A stretch of DNA of 64,000 nt. It comes from Symbiobacterium sp040797425. Lineage in GTDB: Bacteria; Bacillota; Sulfobacillia; Symbiobacteriales; Symbiobacteriaceae. The notes under the pieces are model-generated. The model did no database searches, was not told the origin of the DNA, and was given only the letters and a program-made list of their open reading frames with translations. The position numbers were made by a program, and so were the translations under genes. The stretch spans positions 24,055 through 88,054 of the forward strand of contig NZ_JBFNEH010000008.1 of the NCBI RefSeq assembly GCF_040797425.1, read 5' to 3'. The number at the start of each line of letters is the position of its first letter. The first letter of the stretch is position 1. Below, in pieces: positions 16,500 through 24,765 of this stretch.

Positions 16500-16923
16500 C
16501 CTTTACCTCGCGAATGACAGACCCCAGAATTCCGTTGATGAACCGCGACGAATCGGCCGTGGAGAAGGCCTTGGCCAGCTCCACCGCCTCCGCCACCGCC
16601 ACGCTGTCCGGCACGTCGGGGCTGTGAATGATCTCGTAGACGGCCATCCGGAGGATGGCCCGGTCTACCGCGGCGAGGCGGCCCACAGACCAGTCCCGGG
16701 CGTACCGGGCGATCAGCTGATCGCTCTCCTCCCGCCGTTGCCACGCACCCGTCACGAGGCGGCGGGCGAACTCCTTGTCATCCTCGTCCAGCCGGCCGGG
16801 CGACCACTCGGGCTCCACCTCGCGGGTAAGGGCCTGAAAGACGGCCGTCTCCGGGTCGGTGCCCGCCACGTCTATCTGAAACAGCGCCTGCAGGGCGAGT
16901 TCCCTGGCTTTTCTTCTGCTCAC
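16462..16923 (-). CDS. nusB: Transcription antitermination factor NusB
   Basis: NusB joins NusE (S10) in rRNA antitermination. I chose the GTG giving VSRRKARELALQALFQ, 153 residues, because GGGAGGAG lies 8 bases upstream and the length matches the family. It is all-helical with AVDRAILRMAVYEI and the C-terminal VAEAVELAKAFSTADSSRFINGI split into the usual helices. The 3-prime end overlaps the TsaD-like gene. Confidence 0.94.
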   Translation of the reverse strand: MSRRKARELALQALFQIDVAGTDPETAVFQALTREVEPEWSPGRLDEDDKEFARRLVTGAWQRREESDQLIARYARDWSVGRLAAVDRAILRMAVYEIIHSPDVPDSVAVAEAVELAKAFSTADSSRFINGILGSVIREVKGAAGAEEALSRD

Positions 16924-16943
16924 GTTCCGACTCCTCCCGCGCT

Positions 16944-17168
16944 TCAACGCCCACCGGGCGGCAGCAGGCGCTCGAGAATCTGCACCAGCGACTCCGGCCC
17001 TTCGTCGAGCCGCTTGCCTATCCAGTACCCTATCCCAGTGCAGAAGAGAATAAACAGTGCCCACCAGCCGAAGCGGACCACCAGCAGGGCGAAAACAAAC
17101 CCGCCCAGCCCGCCGATGATCTTGTAGCGGTGCTCACCTGCGACCTCCCTGAGCCATTCCCAGTTCAC
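16944..17168 (-). CDS. DUF2273 small membrane protein
   Basis: The product has about 74 residues, starting at GTG (VNWEWLREVAGEHR) with GGGGGG 7 bases upstream. Two adjacent hydrophobic segments (about residues 18-34 and 35-50, GGLGGFVFALLVV and WALFILFCTGIGYWIG) are followed by a short charged tail. This is the DUF2273 family, which normally travels with Asp23 and AmaP, as here. It probably helps anchor the Asp23 layer at the membrane. Confidence 0.85.
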   Translation of the reverse strand: MNWEWLREVAGEHRYKIIGGLGGFVFALLVVRFGWWALFILFCTGIGYWIGKRLDEGPESLVQILERLLPPGGR

Positions 17169-17183
17169 CGAATGGCCCCCCAA

Positions 17184-17729
17184 TCAGTCCAGGCGGCGCG
17201 TGCGGCCGTCTGTCGCGATGTTCTCGATCTCGATGCGCACCTCCGCCATGTCCACGCCGACGACCCGCTTCACGTACTGCCGCACCTGGGACTGGATCTC
17301 CTCCGACACCTCCGGGATGGAGACGTCCGGGGAGACGGTACCCGTCAGGTGCGCGTGGAGGCCGTCGGGCGCGTGGGTGATGACCGCCTTCATGTCGCGC
17401 ACGCCCTTCACGGAGCGGGCGGTCTTCTTCACCAGCGACTCCACCGCGCCCAGGGAGATGTGGACCTCGCCCATTGCGGATTCGTAGATGACGGGTTGTC
17501 CACCGCCCTGCCGCGTGAAGGCGAACAGGATCAGCCGCACGGACACGGCGAAAAACGCGCCGCCCACCAGGCCGATGATCACGCGCCCGCGCCCGGTCAG
17601 CAGCGCATCCTGCAGCCAGATGTGCACCTGGAGCCACTCGGGGGCGATGGCCACCAGAATCATCAGGCCCGAGATGATCGCCAGCGAGAACGTATAAATC
17701 GAAAGTACAATACGGTCGATGATTCCCAC
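17184..17729 (-). CDS. amaP: Alkaline shock response membrane anchor protein AmaP
   Basis: The 181-residue product has two N-terminal membrane segments (about residues 5-28 and 48-70). A soluble Asp23-like domain follows, with GEVHISLGAVESLVKKTA and VSEEIQSQVRQYVKRVVGVD in separate elements. AmaP tethers the cytoplasmic Asp23 protein to the membrane. The GTG start is preceded by AAGGGGTG. It lies between asp23 and the DUF2273 gene. Confidence 0.9.
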   Translation of the reverse strand: MGIIDRIVLSIYTFSLAIISGLMILVAIAPEWLQVHIWLQDALLTGRGRVIIGLVGGAFFAVSVRLILFAFTRQGGGQPVIYESAMGEVHISLGAVESLVKKTARSVKGVRDMKAVITHAPDGLHAHLTGTVSPDVSIPEVSEEIQSQVRQYVKRVVGVDMAEVRIEIENIATDGRTRRLD

Positions 17730-17743
17730 GTGGCAAGCACCCC

Positions 17744-18145
17744 TTAGCGTACACGATAGTCGTCCTCAGGCTCGTTGAACGAAACTCCCTGGACGTGGAT
17801 GTTGACCTCGACGCACTCCAGGCCGGTCATGGACTCCACGGCACGCTTCACGGCTTCCTGCACCCGGGTGGCGACCTCCGGGATGCGCACGCCGAACTCG
17901 ACAATGATGTAGAGGTCGATGGCGACCTCCTTCTCCCCCACCTGGACCTTGACGCCCTTGGAGAGGTTCTTCTTGCCGGTCATGCGCTCGCCGACTTCCG
18001 CTGCGAAGCCGCCGCTCATGCCCGCAACCCCGTCTACCTCCATCGCGGCGATGCCGGCAATGGTGCCCACCACATCATCAGCGATGCGAATCGAGGACTC
18101 GACCTGCGGTTCCCCGCCCTCTCTGGGTTCCCTGTCCACCGACAT
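17744..18145 (-). CDS. asp23: Asp23/Gls24 family envelope stress protein
   Basis: The 133-residue product contains the Asp23 domain: IRIADDVVGTIAGIAAMEV, a loop GMSGGF, VQVGEKEVAIDLYIIVEFG, and the C-terminal VNIHVQGVSF. The ATG (MSVDREP) is favoured over an in-frame GTG two codons upstream because of spacing to GGAGGCGAGG. As the first gene of asp23-amaP-DUF2273-nusB, it corresponds to yqhY before nusB in B. subtilis. Confidence 0.93.
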   Translation of the reverse strand: MSVDREPREGGEPQVESSIRIADDVVGTIAGIAAMEVDGVAGMSGGFAAEVGERMTGKKNLSKGVKVQVGEKEVAIDLYIIVEFGVRIPEVATRVQEAVKRAVESMTGLECVEVNIHVQGVSFNEPEDDYRVR

Positions 18146-18235
18146 CCGCACCTCGCCTCCGCCGCACGTTATGTAGTATTCCAGGATCTTGCCGCCGGGA
18201 TACAGCGGTGGGAGCCCGTGGCCGTCTGCATGCCC

Positions 18236-18265
18236 ATCTTAACACAGTTTGCCAGGGTTTGTCAT
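18236..18265 (-). promoter_or_regulatory. Possible sigma-A promoter for the asp23 operon
   Basis: On the minus strand ATGACA (5/6) is followed after 18 bases by TAAGAT (4/6), about 90 bases before asp23. The rest of the 267-bp divergent gap holds a dyad AGCAAAC/GTTTGCT (18322-18341) of unknown meaning on the deacetylase side. Confidence 0.35.
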
Positions 18266-18412
18266 GCCAGCAGCGCCGGCGGCGGCCTGGAAGGCTGCCG
18301 CCCCTACTTGCGCGCCTGCTGAGCAAACCGGCTCGTTTGCTGCGCAACTTTTCCGCCTCTTCGTGCGTTAAATTCCGTGGAGAGGATCCACAGGCAGAAG
18401 AGGTGGAGACAC

Positions 18413-19408
18413 ATGGGCTCCGTGTTCTTCCATCTAGCCAAGGCGGTGCTCGTGCTCACGCTCCTGGCCCATGCCGGTTCGGTTCAGCTCATCGCCGCGG
18501 CAGACGCCCGGGTGCCACCGGGGCACCGGCAGGAGGCCGCCGGGGAGGTCGCCGCACAAGTGCCCGGCGGAACCGCGGCGCAGGTCCCTGGCGGTGCCGC
18601 GCTCCCCGTACCCGACGGGCCGGACGGAAGCGACGGGGAAGAGGCGGCACCGCCCGCCGGCGGAGGCGAGCCAGAGCCCGCGCCGCCCGACGCGGCCACC
18701 CGGCCGGACCCTGAGGTCGGGGCTCCCGACGCAACGCTACCCGCAGGGACCGCGCCCCTCGGAGAGGAGCCTGCGCCCGACCCCGGGCCGGCTGCACTGG
18801 TACCGGGGCTGCCCCTCGGGGAGCCCGTCTACTCGATCCCCTTCACCGGCCGCGAGATTGTGCTCACCATCGACGACGGCCCCTCCGGGCTGACGCGCGA
18901 CTTCCTCGCGCTCCTGGAAGAGGAGGAAGTCCCGGCCGTCTTCTTCTGGCTGACCGGCAACAGGAACGTGAGCCTGGCGGCAGAGGTCGTGGCCCGGGGC
19001 CACCAGCTGGGAACCCATTCCGTGTCCCATCCCCGGCTGCCCCGGCTCTCACCCGCCGTCGCCGCCGACGAGATCCTGCAGTCGCAGGCCGCCCTCGCGG
19101 CAGCCGCCGGCGCTCCCGTCCTGTACTTCCGGCCGCCCTACGGCGAGCAAAACCCCTTCGTGCTCTCCACCGCCGCGGCGCACGGCATGACGACCGTGCT
19201 CTGGAATGTGGATTCCCGCGACTGGGCCCTGGCGGACAACCCGCAGCAGATCGTGGCCAATGTGATGGAACAGGTGCGCCCCGGCGCCATCATCCTCATC
19301 CACGAGAGGCCGCAGACCCTCGACGTGCTGCGCGACCTGATCCGCCGGCTCAAGGAAGAAGGTTACACCTTCGTGCCGCTGCCGCCGCCCTCGCCCACCG
19401 GCAAGTAG
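18413..19408 (+). CDS. Secreted polysaccharide deacetylase (CE4)
   Basis: This 331-residue product has a signal peptide or anchor (LAKAVLVLTLLAHAGSV), then a Pro/Ala/Gly-rich linker (about residues 30-140), then a NodB domain. All CE4 motifs are present: TIDDGPSG (catalytic Asp pair), GTHSVSHPRL (metal His pair), FRPPYGEQNP, and ILIHERPQTL. It probably deacetylates peptidoglycan or another wall glycan outside the cell. The start was chosen for AGAGGTGGAG before the ATG. It is divergent from asp23, and its end overlaps the next minus-strand gene by 46 bp. Confidence 0.92.
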   Translation: MGSVFFHLAKAVLVLTLLAHAGSVQLIAAADARVPPGHRQEAAGEVAAQVPGGTAAQVPGGAALPVPDGPDGSDGEEAAPPAGGGEPEPAPPDAATRPDPEVGAPDATLPAGTAPLGEEPAPDPGPAALVPGLPLGEPVYSIPFTGREIVLTIDDGPSGLTRDFLALLEEEEVPAVFFWLTGNRNVSLAAEVVARGHQLGTHSVSHPRLPRLSPAVAADEILQSQAALAAAAGAPVLYFRPPYGEQNPFVLSTAAAHGMTTVLWNVDSRDWALADNPQQIVANVMEQVRPGAIILIHERPQTLDVLRDLIRRLKEEGYTFVPLPPPSPTGK

Positions 19409-20223
19409 CCCGCGTCCAGCTCCTGAAACGCCAGGCTGCGCAGCGCCATCGGGTAGGCCAGTCCCAGCCGCTCGCAGAGGGGCAGAACGAGCCCCTCGAA
19501 CGCCTCCGCCAACCGGCGGGCGGCGCTGCGCTGCGCCCGCAAGTCGAGAGGAGCAGCGAGCGCGGGACGTACCCGCTCCAGTGCGGCGGGCAGCCCCGGC
19601 ACATCGTCAGCGCCCTCCCAGCCCGTGCCGGCGGTCCCCGGCGCCAGGGCGAGGCGGTAGACGTCGAGCAACCGCCCGCCGCAGGCGAAGAGCCAGCGGT
19701 GGGCGGTGAGCGTCTGCTCCCGCCGGATGGCGCGCGCCGCCCGGAACAGGTCGCGCCAGAAGTCGCCGATCAGGGCGGAGAGGTCGACTGGGACCCCGCG
19801 GCCGACGGCGGTCCCGCCGGAACCTTCTGCCGCCGCTCCGTACCCGTCGGCAGCCGGGCGGCTCGCTGGCTCCTGGTCTCCGTCGGCCGACGCCGGACCC
19901 ATGGATGATACCCGCCGGTCGAACAGGGCCGTGAGCCCGGCGCCGGACGGCGCCTCGCCGGGGGGATGCAGCCAAAGCAGCCACTCCGACCCGTCGGCCG
20001 TGATCAGGCACCAGCCCCCGGCCTCCGGGCCGCTGTAGACGCAGCCTTCCCACTCCCGGGCCCACGCCCCGACGCGGGCGAGAGCGCCGGCCTCGCCGGC
20101 CACGTGCAGCACCACCCGGGCAGCCGCTCCCGGTTGCGCAGACTCCCCCGCTGCCCAAAGGGCTTCGACAGCGGGTTCCTGCTGAAGACGGCGGATCAAC
20201 TCCTGCATCAAGTGTGCGCTCAT
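19363..20223 (-). CDS. Uncharacterised protein, C-terminus like nucleotidyltransferase accessory domains
   Basis: The 286-residue product starts MSAHLMQELIRRL after GGAGGTGGAGG. The N-terminal half (about 1-110) could be a degenerate nucleotidyltransferase fold (ITADGSEWLLWLHPPG), but the GGS and DxD motifs are not visible. A low-complexity Ala/Gly/Ser stretch spans about 120-155. The C-terminal helical part (DFWRDLFRAARAIRREQ, TAHRWLFACGGRLLDVYRLA) resembles the helical domain of aminoglycoside adenylyltransferase-like proteins. I do not assign a function. It is convergent with the deacetylase and overlaps its last 46 bases. Confidence 0.7.
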   Translation of the reverse strand: MSAHLMQELIRRLQQEPAVEALWAAGESAQPGAAARVVLHVAGEAGALARVGAWAREWEGCVYSGPEAGGWCLITADGSEWLLWLHPPGEAPSGAGLTALFDRRVSSMGPASADGDQEPASRPAADGYGAAAEGSGGTAVGRGVPVDLSALIGDFWRDLFRAARAIRREQTLTAHRWLFACGGRLLDVYRLALAPGTAGTGWEGADDVPGLPAALERVRPALAAPLDLRAQRSAARRLAEAFEGLVLPLCERLGLAYPMALRSLAFQELDAGYLPVGEGGGSGTKV

Positions 20224-20454
20224 CCTCCACCTCCGTCCGGTGATCGGACCGCCCCGGGCAGATCGCCCCGAACGCCCGCCGGGACGCCGGACGCGGTACG
20301 AACCGGTTCCGACCACCTTTCCATTCCTTACGCTAACACCTTTCGAATCCCTCTCATTTTCTCCGCCATCACTGCCCGGCACCCTGCACAAGGCCGCCAC
20401 CCGGAGAAAACGTGTCGTGGGGGGTCTTCCACGCCCCCCACGCACTCGCTCCGC

Positions 20455-21105
20455 TCAGCGTTCCCTGGCCGTCACGGTGATGGCCGTCGCCTTCACCCCG
20501 GTGATGCGGCTCACCGTGTCGATCACCTGGGCGACCTGCTGCTGCGAGAGCTGCGGCGCCTTCACCACCACCTGGGCGGAGCCCTCGGAGAGATGCACGA
20601 TGGCGTCGCTGAAGCCCCGGGCCTTCACCATGGCCTCGGCCTGGCTCTCCAGGGCGGCCCGCTGCCCCAGTTCCAGGTACTGTGCGGCTGCCGACGCCTT
20701 GACCTCCTCCGTGGCGCCCCCGCTGTTCATCACCTCTTTCAGCCGGTCGCCCAGGGCGCCCCGGATCCGCTCCCGCTCGATCCGGAACTCGGCGAAGTAG
20801 TCGCGCCCTTCCATGCCCAGGGCCGCGGCAGGCGAGGCGCCCGCCAGGCCTTCAGCGGCCGACGGCCCCTCCCCGGTGGAACGCCACGCCGGGCCCTCCG
20901 CCCCGCCCTCCTGACCGGCGTCGGAAGGGCCGCCGTCCGTCAGCAGGGGGCTCTGCGGGGGCTCGGGCGCAGGGCCCGACGCCGCCCGCCACTCCCCGAA
21001 GCGGCCCACCACATACCACACCAGCGACGCCACCACCAGCAGGAAGAGCCCGAAACGGAGCAGGTCTGACCCCCGCTTCACCACGAACACCGCGCTACCC
21101 CCCAT
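20455..21105 (-). CDS. spoIIIAH: Stage III sporulation protein AH
   Basis: SpoIIIAH sits in the mother-cell membrane and meets forespore SpoIIQ to form the feeding channel. The 216-residue product has one N-terminal membrane segment (LLRFGLFLLVVASLVWYVV), a long variable region, and the conserved C-terminal ring-building domain (ASAAAQYLELGQRAALESQ, then VVVKAPQLSQQQVAQVID). The ATG overlaps the end of spoIIIAG. It is the last gene of the spoIIIA operon. Confidence 0.94.
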   Translation of the reverse strand: MGGSAVFVVKRGSDLLRFGLFLLVVASLVWYVVGRFGEWRAASGPAPEPPQSPLLTDGGPSDAGQEGGAEGPAWRSTGEGPSAAEGLAGASPAAALGMEGRDYFAEFRIERERIRGALGDRLKEVMNSGGATEEVKASAAAQYLELGQRAALESQAEAMVKARGFSDAIVHLSEGSAQVVVKAPQLSQQQVAQVIDTVSRITGVKATAITVTARER

Positions 21106-21727
21106 TCGCCGGCACCACCTCGATGCGGTTGGCGGGAATGTTCAGGGCCACCATCGCCGCGTCCATGAGGCGCGCCCTGATGCGTACGTCACGGGCCCCC
21201 TCGGCCACGATCAGCACGCCGGCGATCTCCGGCGCGCTGGTCCGGGCCACCACCGGCTGCTCCGCGGAACCGCTCCGGGCGAAGAGGTGGTCCTCCCGGG
21301 TGTTGGTCGACTCCGTCCGCCGGGTGGAGCTGTCGGCCGCCTCCTCCGTAGTGGTCTGCTGGTCTATGGTGGTGTTCTTCACCACCTCAATGGTCGGCCC
21401 GGCGGCCAGGGTAACCATCACCCGCACCCGGCCGGCGCCCTCGATCTGCGCGAGCATGCGCTCCAACTCGGCCGCTTTTTGCCGCTCCAGCCGGGTAAGC
21501 TCGTCCTCCTCCACCGCGCTCACCAGTGTGGCGCCGGGGCTCGGGTCTGCCGGGGTCGTCCCGCTGTCCACCCCGAAGAGCTCTCCCGATTGCATCATCA
21601 GGATGCCGATGAACAGGAGCACTGCCACCAGCGGCACCACCCGCGCCTGCTCCTTGGTGAGCCCCAGCCCGAGCCAACGGAGCGGCCCGTCCGTCCCGCG
21701 CTCGGGCGGTTTCCTCTGCTCCGCCAT
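21095..21727 (-). CDS. spoIIIAG: Stage III sporulation protein AG
   Basis: SpoIIIAG forms a large ring in the mother-cell/forespore channel. The product has 210 residues, starting MAEQRKPPERG after GGGAGG. A single membrane segment (VVPLVAVLLFIGILMM) is followed by a domain with ELERMLAQIEGAGRVRVMVTL. The C-terminal region has PEIAGVLIVAEGARDVRIR and ends near ALNIPANRIEVV, the usual SpoIIIAG signature. Confidence 0.95.
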   Translation of the reverse strand: MAEQRKPPERGTDGPLRWLGLGLTKEQARVVPLVAVLLFIGILMMQSGELFGVDSGTTPADPSPGATLVSAVEEDELTRLERQKAAELERMLAQIEGAGRVRVMVTLAAGPTIEVVKNTTIDQQTTTEEAADSSTRRTESTNTREDHLFARSGSAEQPVVARTSAPEIAGVLIVAEGARDVRIRARLMDAAMVALNIPANRIEVVPANGG

Positions 21728-21731
21728 GCCA

Positions 21732-22385
21732 CTACCTCCCCGAACGCTCCCTGCCCTCAATCAGCACCGTCACGTTCTGTGGGTCCGCGATCCCCAGCTG
21801 CTCCGCCACCTGCAGGCGCACCGCCTCCGCCAGGGGCGCCTCCGCCGGCAGCGGCAGGCGGGTGCGGGCCCGGTCGGCACCCCCGCCGGCCACGTCGTCC
21901 GCCCTGCCGATCCGCACGGGCTCCACCGGCCGCACCTGTCCGAAGCGCGACCCCAGGAGCACCACCACCGTGGCCCGCTCCACCCGCAGCGACTCCAGGG
22001 CGGGCCCTCCTCCCATCTCGAGGGCGACCTGGGCCTCGGCCACGCCGTCCACCGCCCGGGCCGCCGACTCGGCCTGCCGCCTGAGCCGCTCCTCCACCTC
22101 CGCCGCCAGCAAGGCCCGGCTCCGCTCCTGGAACCGATGGGCCTCCGCCATGATCTCGTTCATGCTGGGCAGGCCGGCCGCGGAGTCCCGCAGCAGGTCG
22201 GGGTCGAAGGCCACCTCCCCGCCCAGAAGACCCACCACCGGCCGCGCCACGCCCAGGAGGATCAGAAGCCCCATCGTCAGCCGGACGAACCGCTTCATGG
22301 AGCCCATGGGCAGGAGCAGCTCCAGCAGCGAGGCCAGGACGACCAGCACCACCAGGGTCCGCACCCACTCGGTCACCGCTGCCAT
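21732..22385 (-). CDS. spoIIIAF: Stage III sporulation protein AF
   Basis: The 217-residue product has two N-terminal membrane helices (VRTLVVLVVLASLLELLLP and RLTMGLLILLGVARPVVG) and a soluble C-terminal ring-building domain ending VAEQLGIADPQNVTVLIEG. The motif LLPMGSMKRFVRL between the helices is family-typical. It ends 4 bases before the spoIIIAG start region and follows spoIIIAE. Confidence 0.94.
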   Translation of the reverse strand: MAAVTEWVRTLVVLVVLASLLELLLPMGSMKRFVRLTMGLLILLGVARPVVGLLGGEVAFDPDLLRDSAAGLPSMNEIMAEAHRFQERSRALLAAEVEERLRRQAESAARAVDGVAEAQVALEMGGGPALESLRVERATVVVLLGSRFGQVRPVEPVRIGRADDVAGGGADRARTRLPLPAEAPLAEAVRLQVAEQLGIADPQNVTVLIEGRERSGR

Positions 22386-22389
22386 GTGC

Positions 22390-23589
22390 TCACCTCACCA
22401 TCACCGTCACGTTGGCTGCACCCACGACGACTACGATCAGGATGAAGAACATCAGGGCCACCATGGCGACGGAGGCGAAGACCAGGTGGAGCGAGCGGGC
22501 CATGGTCGTCAGCATCCGGGCGACGTCCCCCGCGCCGACCGGCTCCACCAGGGCGGCGGCCACCTGGTAGACCCAGGCGACGCTGAGGATCTTCAGCAGC
22601 GGGAAGGCGACGATGAAGAAGATCGCCGCCGCTCCCAGCATGCCCAGGGCGTTCTTGAGGAGGAGCGACGACCCGACGATCAGGTCGGTGGCATCGGAGA
22701 GCGTCTTGCCGATCACCGGCACGAAGGAACTGGTGACAAACTTGGCCGTCTTCACGGCCAGGCCGTCCGCCACGGCTCCGGCCGCCCCCTTCACCGCCAC
22801 GGTGCCCAGGAAGATGGTCGCGGTGAACCCCAGCGTCACCATCGCAACCTGGCGCAGGAGGCCGGCCAGATTGGAGAGCTTGTACTTCTCGTGAAGGCCC
22901 GAAACGATCTCCACCACCGCCGCCAGGAAGGCCAGGGGGAAGACCACCGTCACCATGACGCTGCTGGTGAGGTTGAGCACCGTCACCATCAGCGGCTGGA
23001 AGATGGCGGCGGTCGCCGCCCCGCCGAGGGCGATCAGCACTGCGAGCAGGGTGGGCAGGATCGCCAGCATGAAACTGTTCAGGCTCTCCATCACCTGCCG
23101 GGCGGCGGCCACCGCCAGCCCGAAGCCCGTGACGGCGAGCCCCACCAGCAGCAGGTAGATCACCCAGTAGGCTGCGTTGCCGGCGGCGTCCGCGTTGAAG
23201 GCGGTCTGCAGCTGCCCCAGGACGGCCGCGACGATGGCCAGCACGACCAGTTTGAGTAGCAGGTCGGCGTTGGCCAGAAGCTCCCGCACGAAGTAGCGCA
23301 GGAGGCCGTGCAGGATGCTGCGCAGGGAGAAGGCCGCCGGCTCATCGCCCTGGTAGAACCGCAGGAAGTCATTCAGGGTGATCTGCGGTCCGTAGCCCTC
23401 CCAAGTGCGGTTCACCTCTTCCAGGAAGCGCTCGATGGCGCTGGTATCGAGGGCCGCGGCCTGCTCCAGCAGCAGCGCCTCGGCGCCCGGGGCGGCGCTT
23501 CCCGCCGCGCCGCCGGCCCTCACCGGGGGCGGCAGGCCCACCGCCCAGAGAAGGAGCAGCGCGGCCAGCCACCAGCGTACTCGCTTCAA
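22390..23589 (-). CDS. spoIIIAE: Stage III sporulation protein AE
   Basis: SpoIIIAE is a polytopic protein of the SpoIIIA channel complex. The product has about 399 residues, a signal sequence (WWLAALLLLWAVGLPPPVRA), and eight or so hydrophobic segments between residues 110 and 395. The conserved segment SSFVPVIGKTLSDATDLIVG is present. A TTG start (LKRVRWWL) with AGAGGTG 8 bases upstream fits better than the GTG three codons earlier. It starts 12 bases after spoIIIAD. Confidence 0.94.
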   Translation of the reverse strand: MKRVRWWLAALLLLWAVGLPPPVRAGGAAGSAAPGAEALLLEQAAALDTSAIERFLEEVNRTWEGYGPQITLNDFLRFYQGDEPAAFSLRSILHGLLRYFVRELLANADLLLKLVVLAIVAAVLGQLQTAFNADAAGNAAYWVIYLLLVGLAVTGFGLAVAAARQVMESLNSFMLAILPTLLAVLIALGGAATAAIFQPLMVTVLNLTSSVMVTVVFPLAFLAAVVEIVSGLHEKYKLSNLAGLLRQVAMVTLGFTATIFLGTVAVKGAAGAVADGLAVKTAKFVTSSFVPVIGKTLSDATDLIVGSSLLLKNALGMLGAAAIFFIVAFPLLKILSVAWVYQVAAALVEPVGAGDVARMLTTMARSLHLVFASVAMVALMFFILIVVVVGAANVTVMVR

Positions 23590-23600
23590 GGCCCCCACCT

Positions 23601-23987
23601 CTAACCCAGCAGTTTCAGGATCGAGTCGAGCACGGCGAGGACGATCGGCACGGCCATCAGCATGATGATGATCTTGCCCGCCATCTCCACCTTGGTGGCC
23701 ACTGCCCGCTCGCCGGCGTCGGTGAGCACCTGGGCCCCGAAGTCCGCCACGTAGGCGATGCCGATGATCTTGAGCACCGTGTCCATGTGCGCCTGTTCCA
23801 GCGAGGCCCGGCTCGCCAGCGTCTGCAGCACCTCCACCACCCGGAGCACGCGGGCCACCATCAGCATGAAGAGCATCACGCCCGCCGCGATGGAGAGCTG
23901 CATCGCGAGTTCCGGCTTGTGCTGCCTGAGCAGGCTGATCAGCATCCCGGCCAGCAGGCCGAGTCCCACGATCTGCACGATCTCCAC
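23601..23987 (-). CDS. spoIIIAD: Stage III sporulation protein AD
   Basis: The 128-residue membrane protein has three to four hydrophobic helices. It carries the family pattern VGLGLLAGMLISLLRQHKPE at the N-terminus and LKIIGIAYVADFGAQVL in the middle. It is a small core component of the SpoIIIA complex and sits in standard order between spoIIIAC and spoIIIAE. Confidence 0.95.
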   Translation of the reverse strand: MEIVQIVGLGLLAGMLISLLRQHKPELAMQLSIAAGVMLFMLMVARVLRVVEVLQTLASRASLEQAHMDTVLKIIGIAYVADFGAQVLTDAGERAVATKVEMAGKIIIMLMAVPIVLAVLDSILKLLG

Positions 23988-24029
23988 AGGTCGTTCCTCC
24001 CGTGCGGTGAGGACCGGACGGACCGGCGC

Positions 24030-24227
24030 TCAGTACATGCCGAACGTCGCCTTCACCAGGTTGAAGAACTTGCCCAGCAGCGAGACCACCATCATCAGAA
24101 CCACCAGGACCCCCACCAGCGTCACCATCTGGCCCTGCTCATCCTTTCCGGCCTGCTTCAGCACGGTGGCCAGCACCGCCACGATGATGCCCACCCCGGC
24201 GATGCGGAACAGCAGCTGCACATCCAC
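24030..24227 (-). CDS. spoIIIAC: Stage III sporulation protein AC
   Basis: The product has about 65 residues and two membrane helices (LLFRIAGVGIIVAVLATVL and VTLVGVLVVLMMVVSLLG). The GTG at VDVQLLF is preferred, with GGAGG 9 bases before it. The GTG three codons upstream is too close to that site. It is a small SpoIIIA complex subunit. Confidence 0.94.
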   Translation of the reverse strand: MDVQLLFRIAGVGIIVAVLATVLKQAGKDEQGQMVTLVGVLVVLMMVVSLLGKFFNLVKATFGMY

Positions 24228-24243
24228 TGGGCTCACCCTCCGC

Positions 24244-24765
24244 CTAGATCAGTATCAGCACCAGGGCCAGGCCTGAGAGAACCCCCACGTAACGGTACAT
24301 CGGTTCGTACCGGCGCCGCTCCTCGGCTGCCTCCGCCTCGGCGCCCACCAGCCGCTCCAGGGCCAGGCGCAGGTGGCGCACCTGGTCACGCCGGTCGGAG
24401 GCGCCCAGCACCGGCGTGAGGGCGGTGAGGATCTCCAGGTCGGCCGGCGTGAGGCACGTAGCCTCCCGGTGCTGCTCCAGGGCCGCCCGCAGCGCCTCCC
24501 CCGGCGTGATGCCGCCCCCTTCCAGGAGCCGGTAGGCGGCGTCGGCCAGGATGGCGCCGGCGATCCCGCCCGCCGCCCTGGCGGCGCTCAGCAGGGCGTC
24601 CGGCATGGGCGTGGCGCCGTACTCCACCTCGGTGGCCAGCACCGCCAGCCCGTTCTGGAAGGCCCGCAGTTCCACGGGGCGCCGCCCGTACCGGGCGGCG
24701 ATGCGGAAGCCGATCCAGCTGGGCACCAGCAGCGTGAGCAGGGCGCCCATCAGCTTCAGCGTCAT
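24244..24765 (-). CDS. spoIIIAB: Stage III sporulation protein AB
   Basis: The 173-residue product starts MTLKLMGALLTLL, with the ATG overlapping the spoIIIAA stop (ATGA). It has an N-terminal membrane helix, a helical middle part with LRAFQNGLAVLATEVEYG and PMPDAL, and a C-terminal membrane helix (YVGVLSGLALVLILI). This is the usual SpoIIIAB layout, related to GspF-type proteins. Confidence 0.94.
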   Translation of the reverse strand: MTLKLMGALLTLLVPSWIGFRIAARYGRRPVELRAFQNGLAVLATEVEYGATPMPDALLSAARAAGGIAGAILADAAYRLLEGGGITPGEALRAALEQHREATCLTPADLEILTALTPVLGASDRRDQVRHLRLALERLVGAEAEAAEERRRYEPMYRYVGVLSGLALVLILI

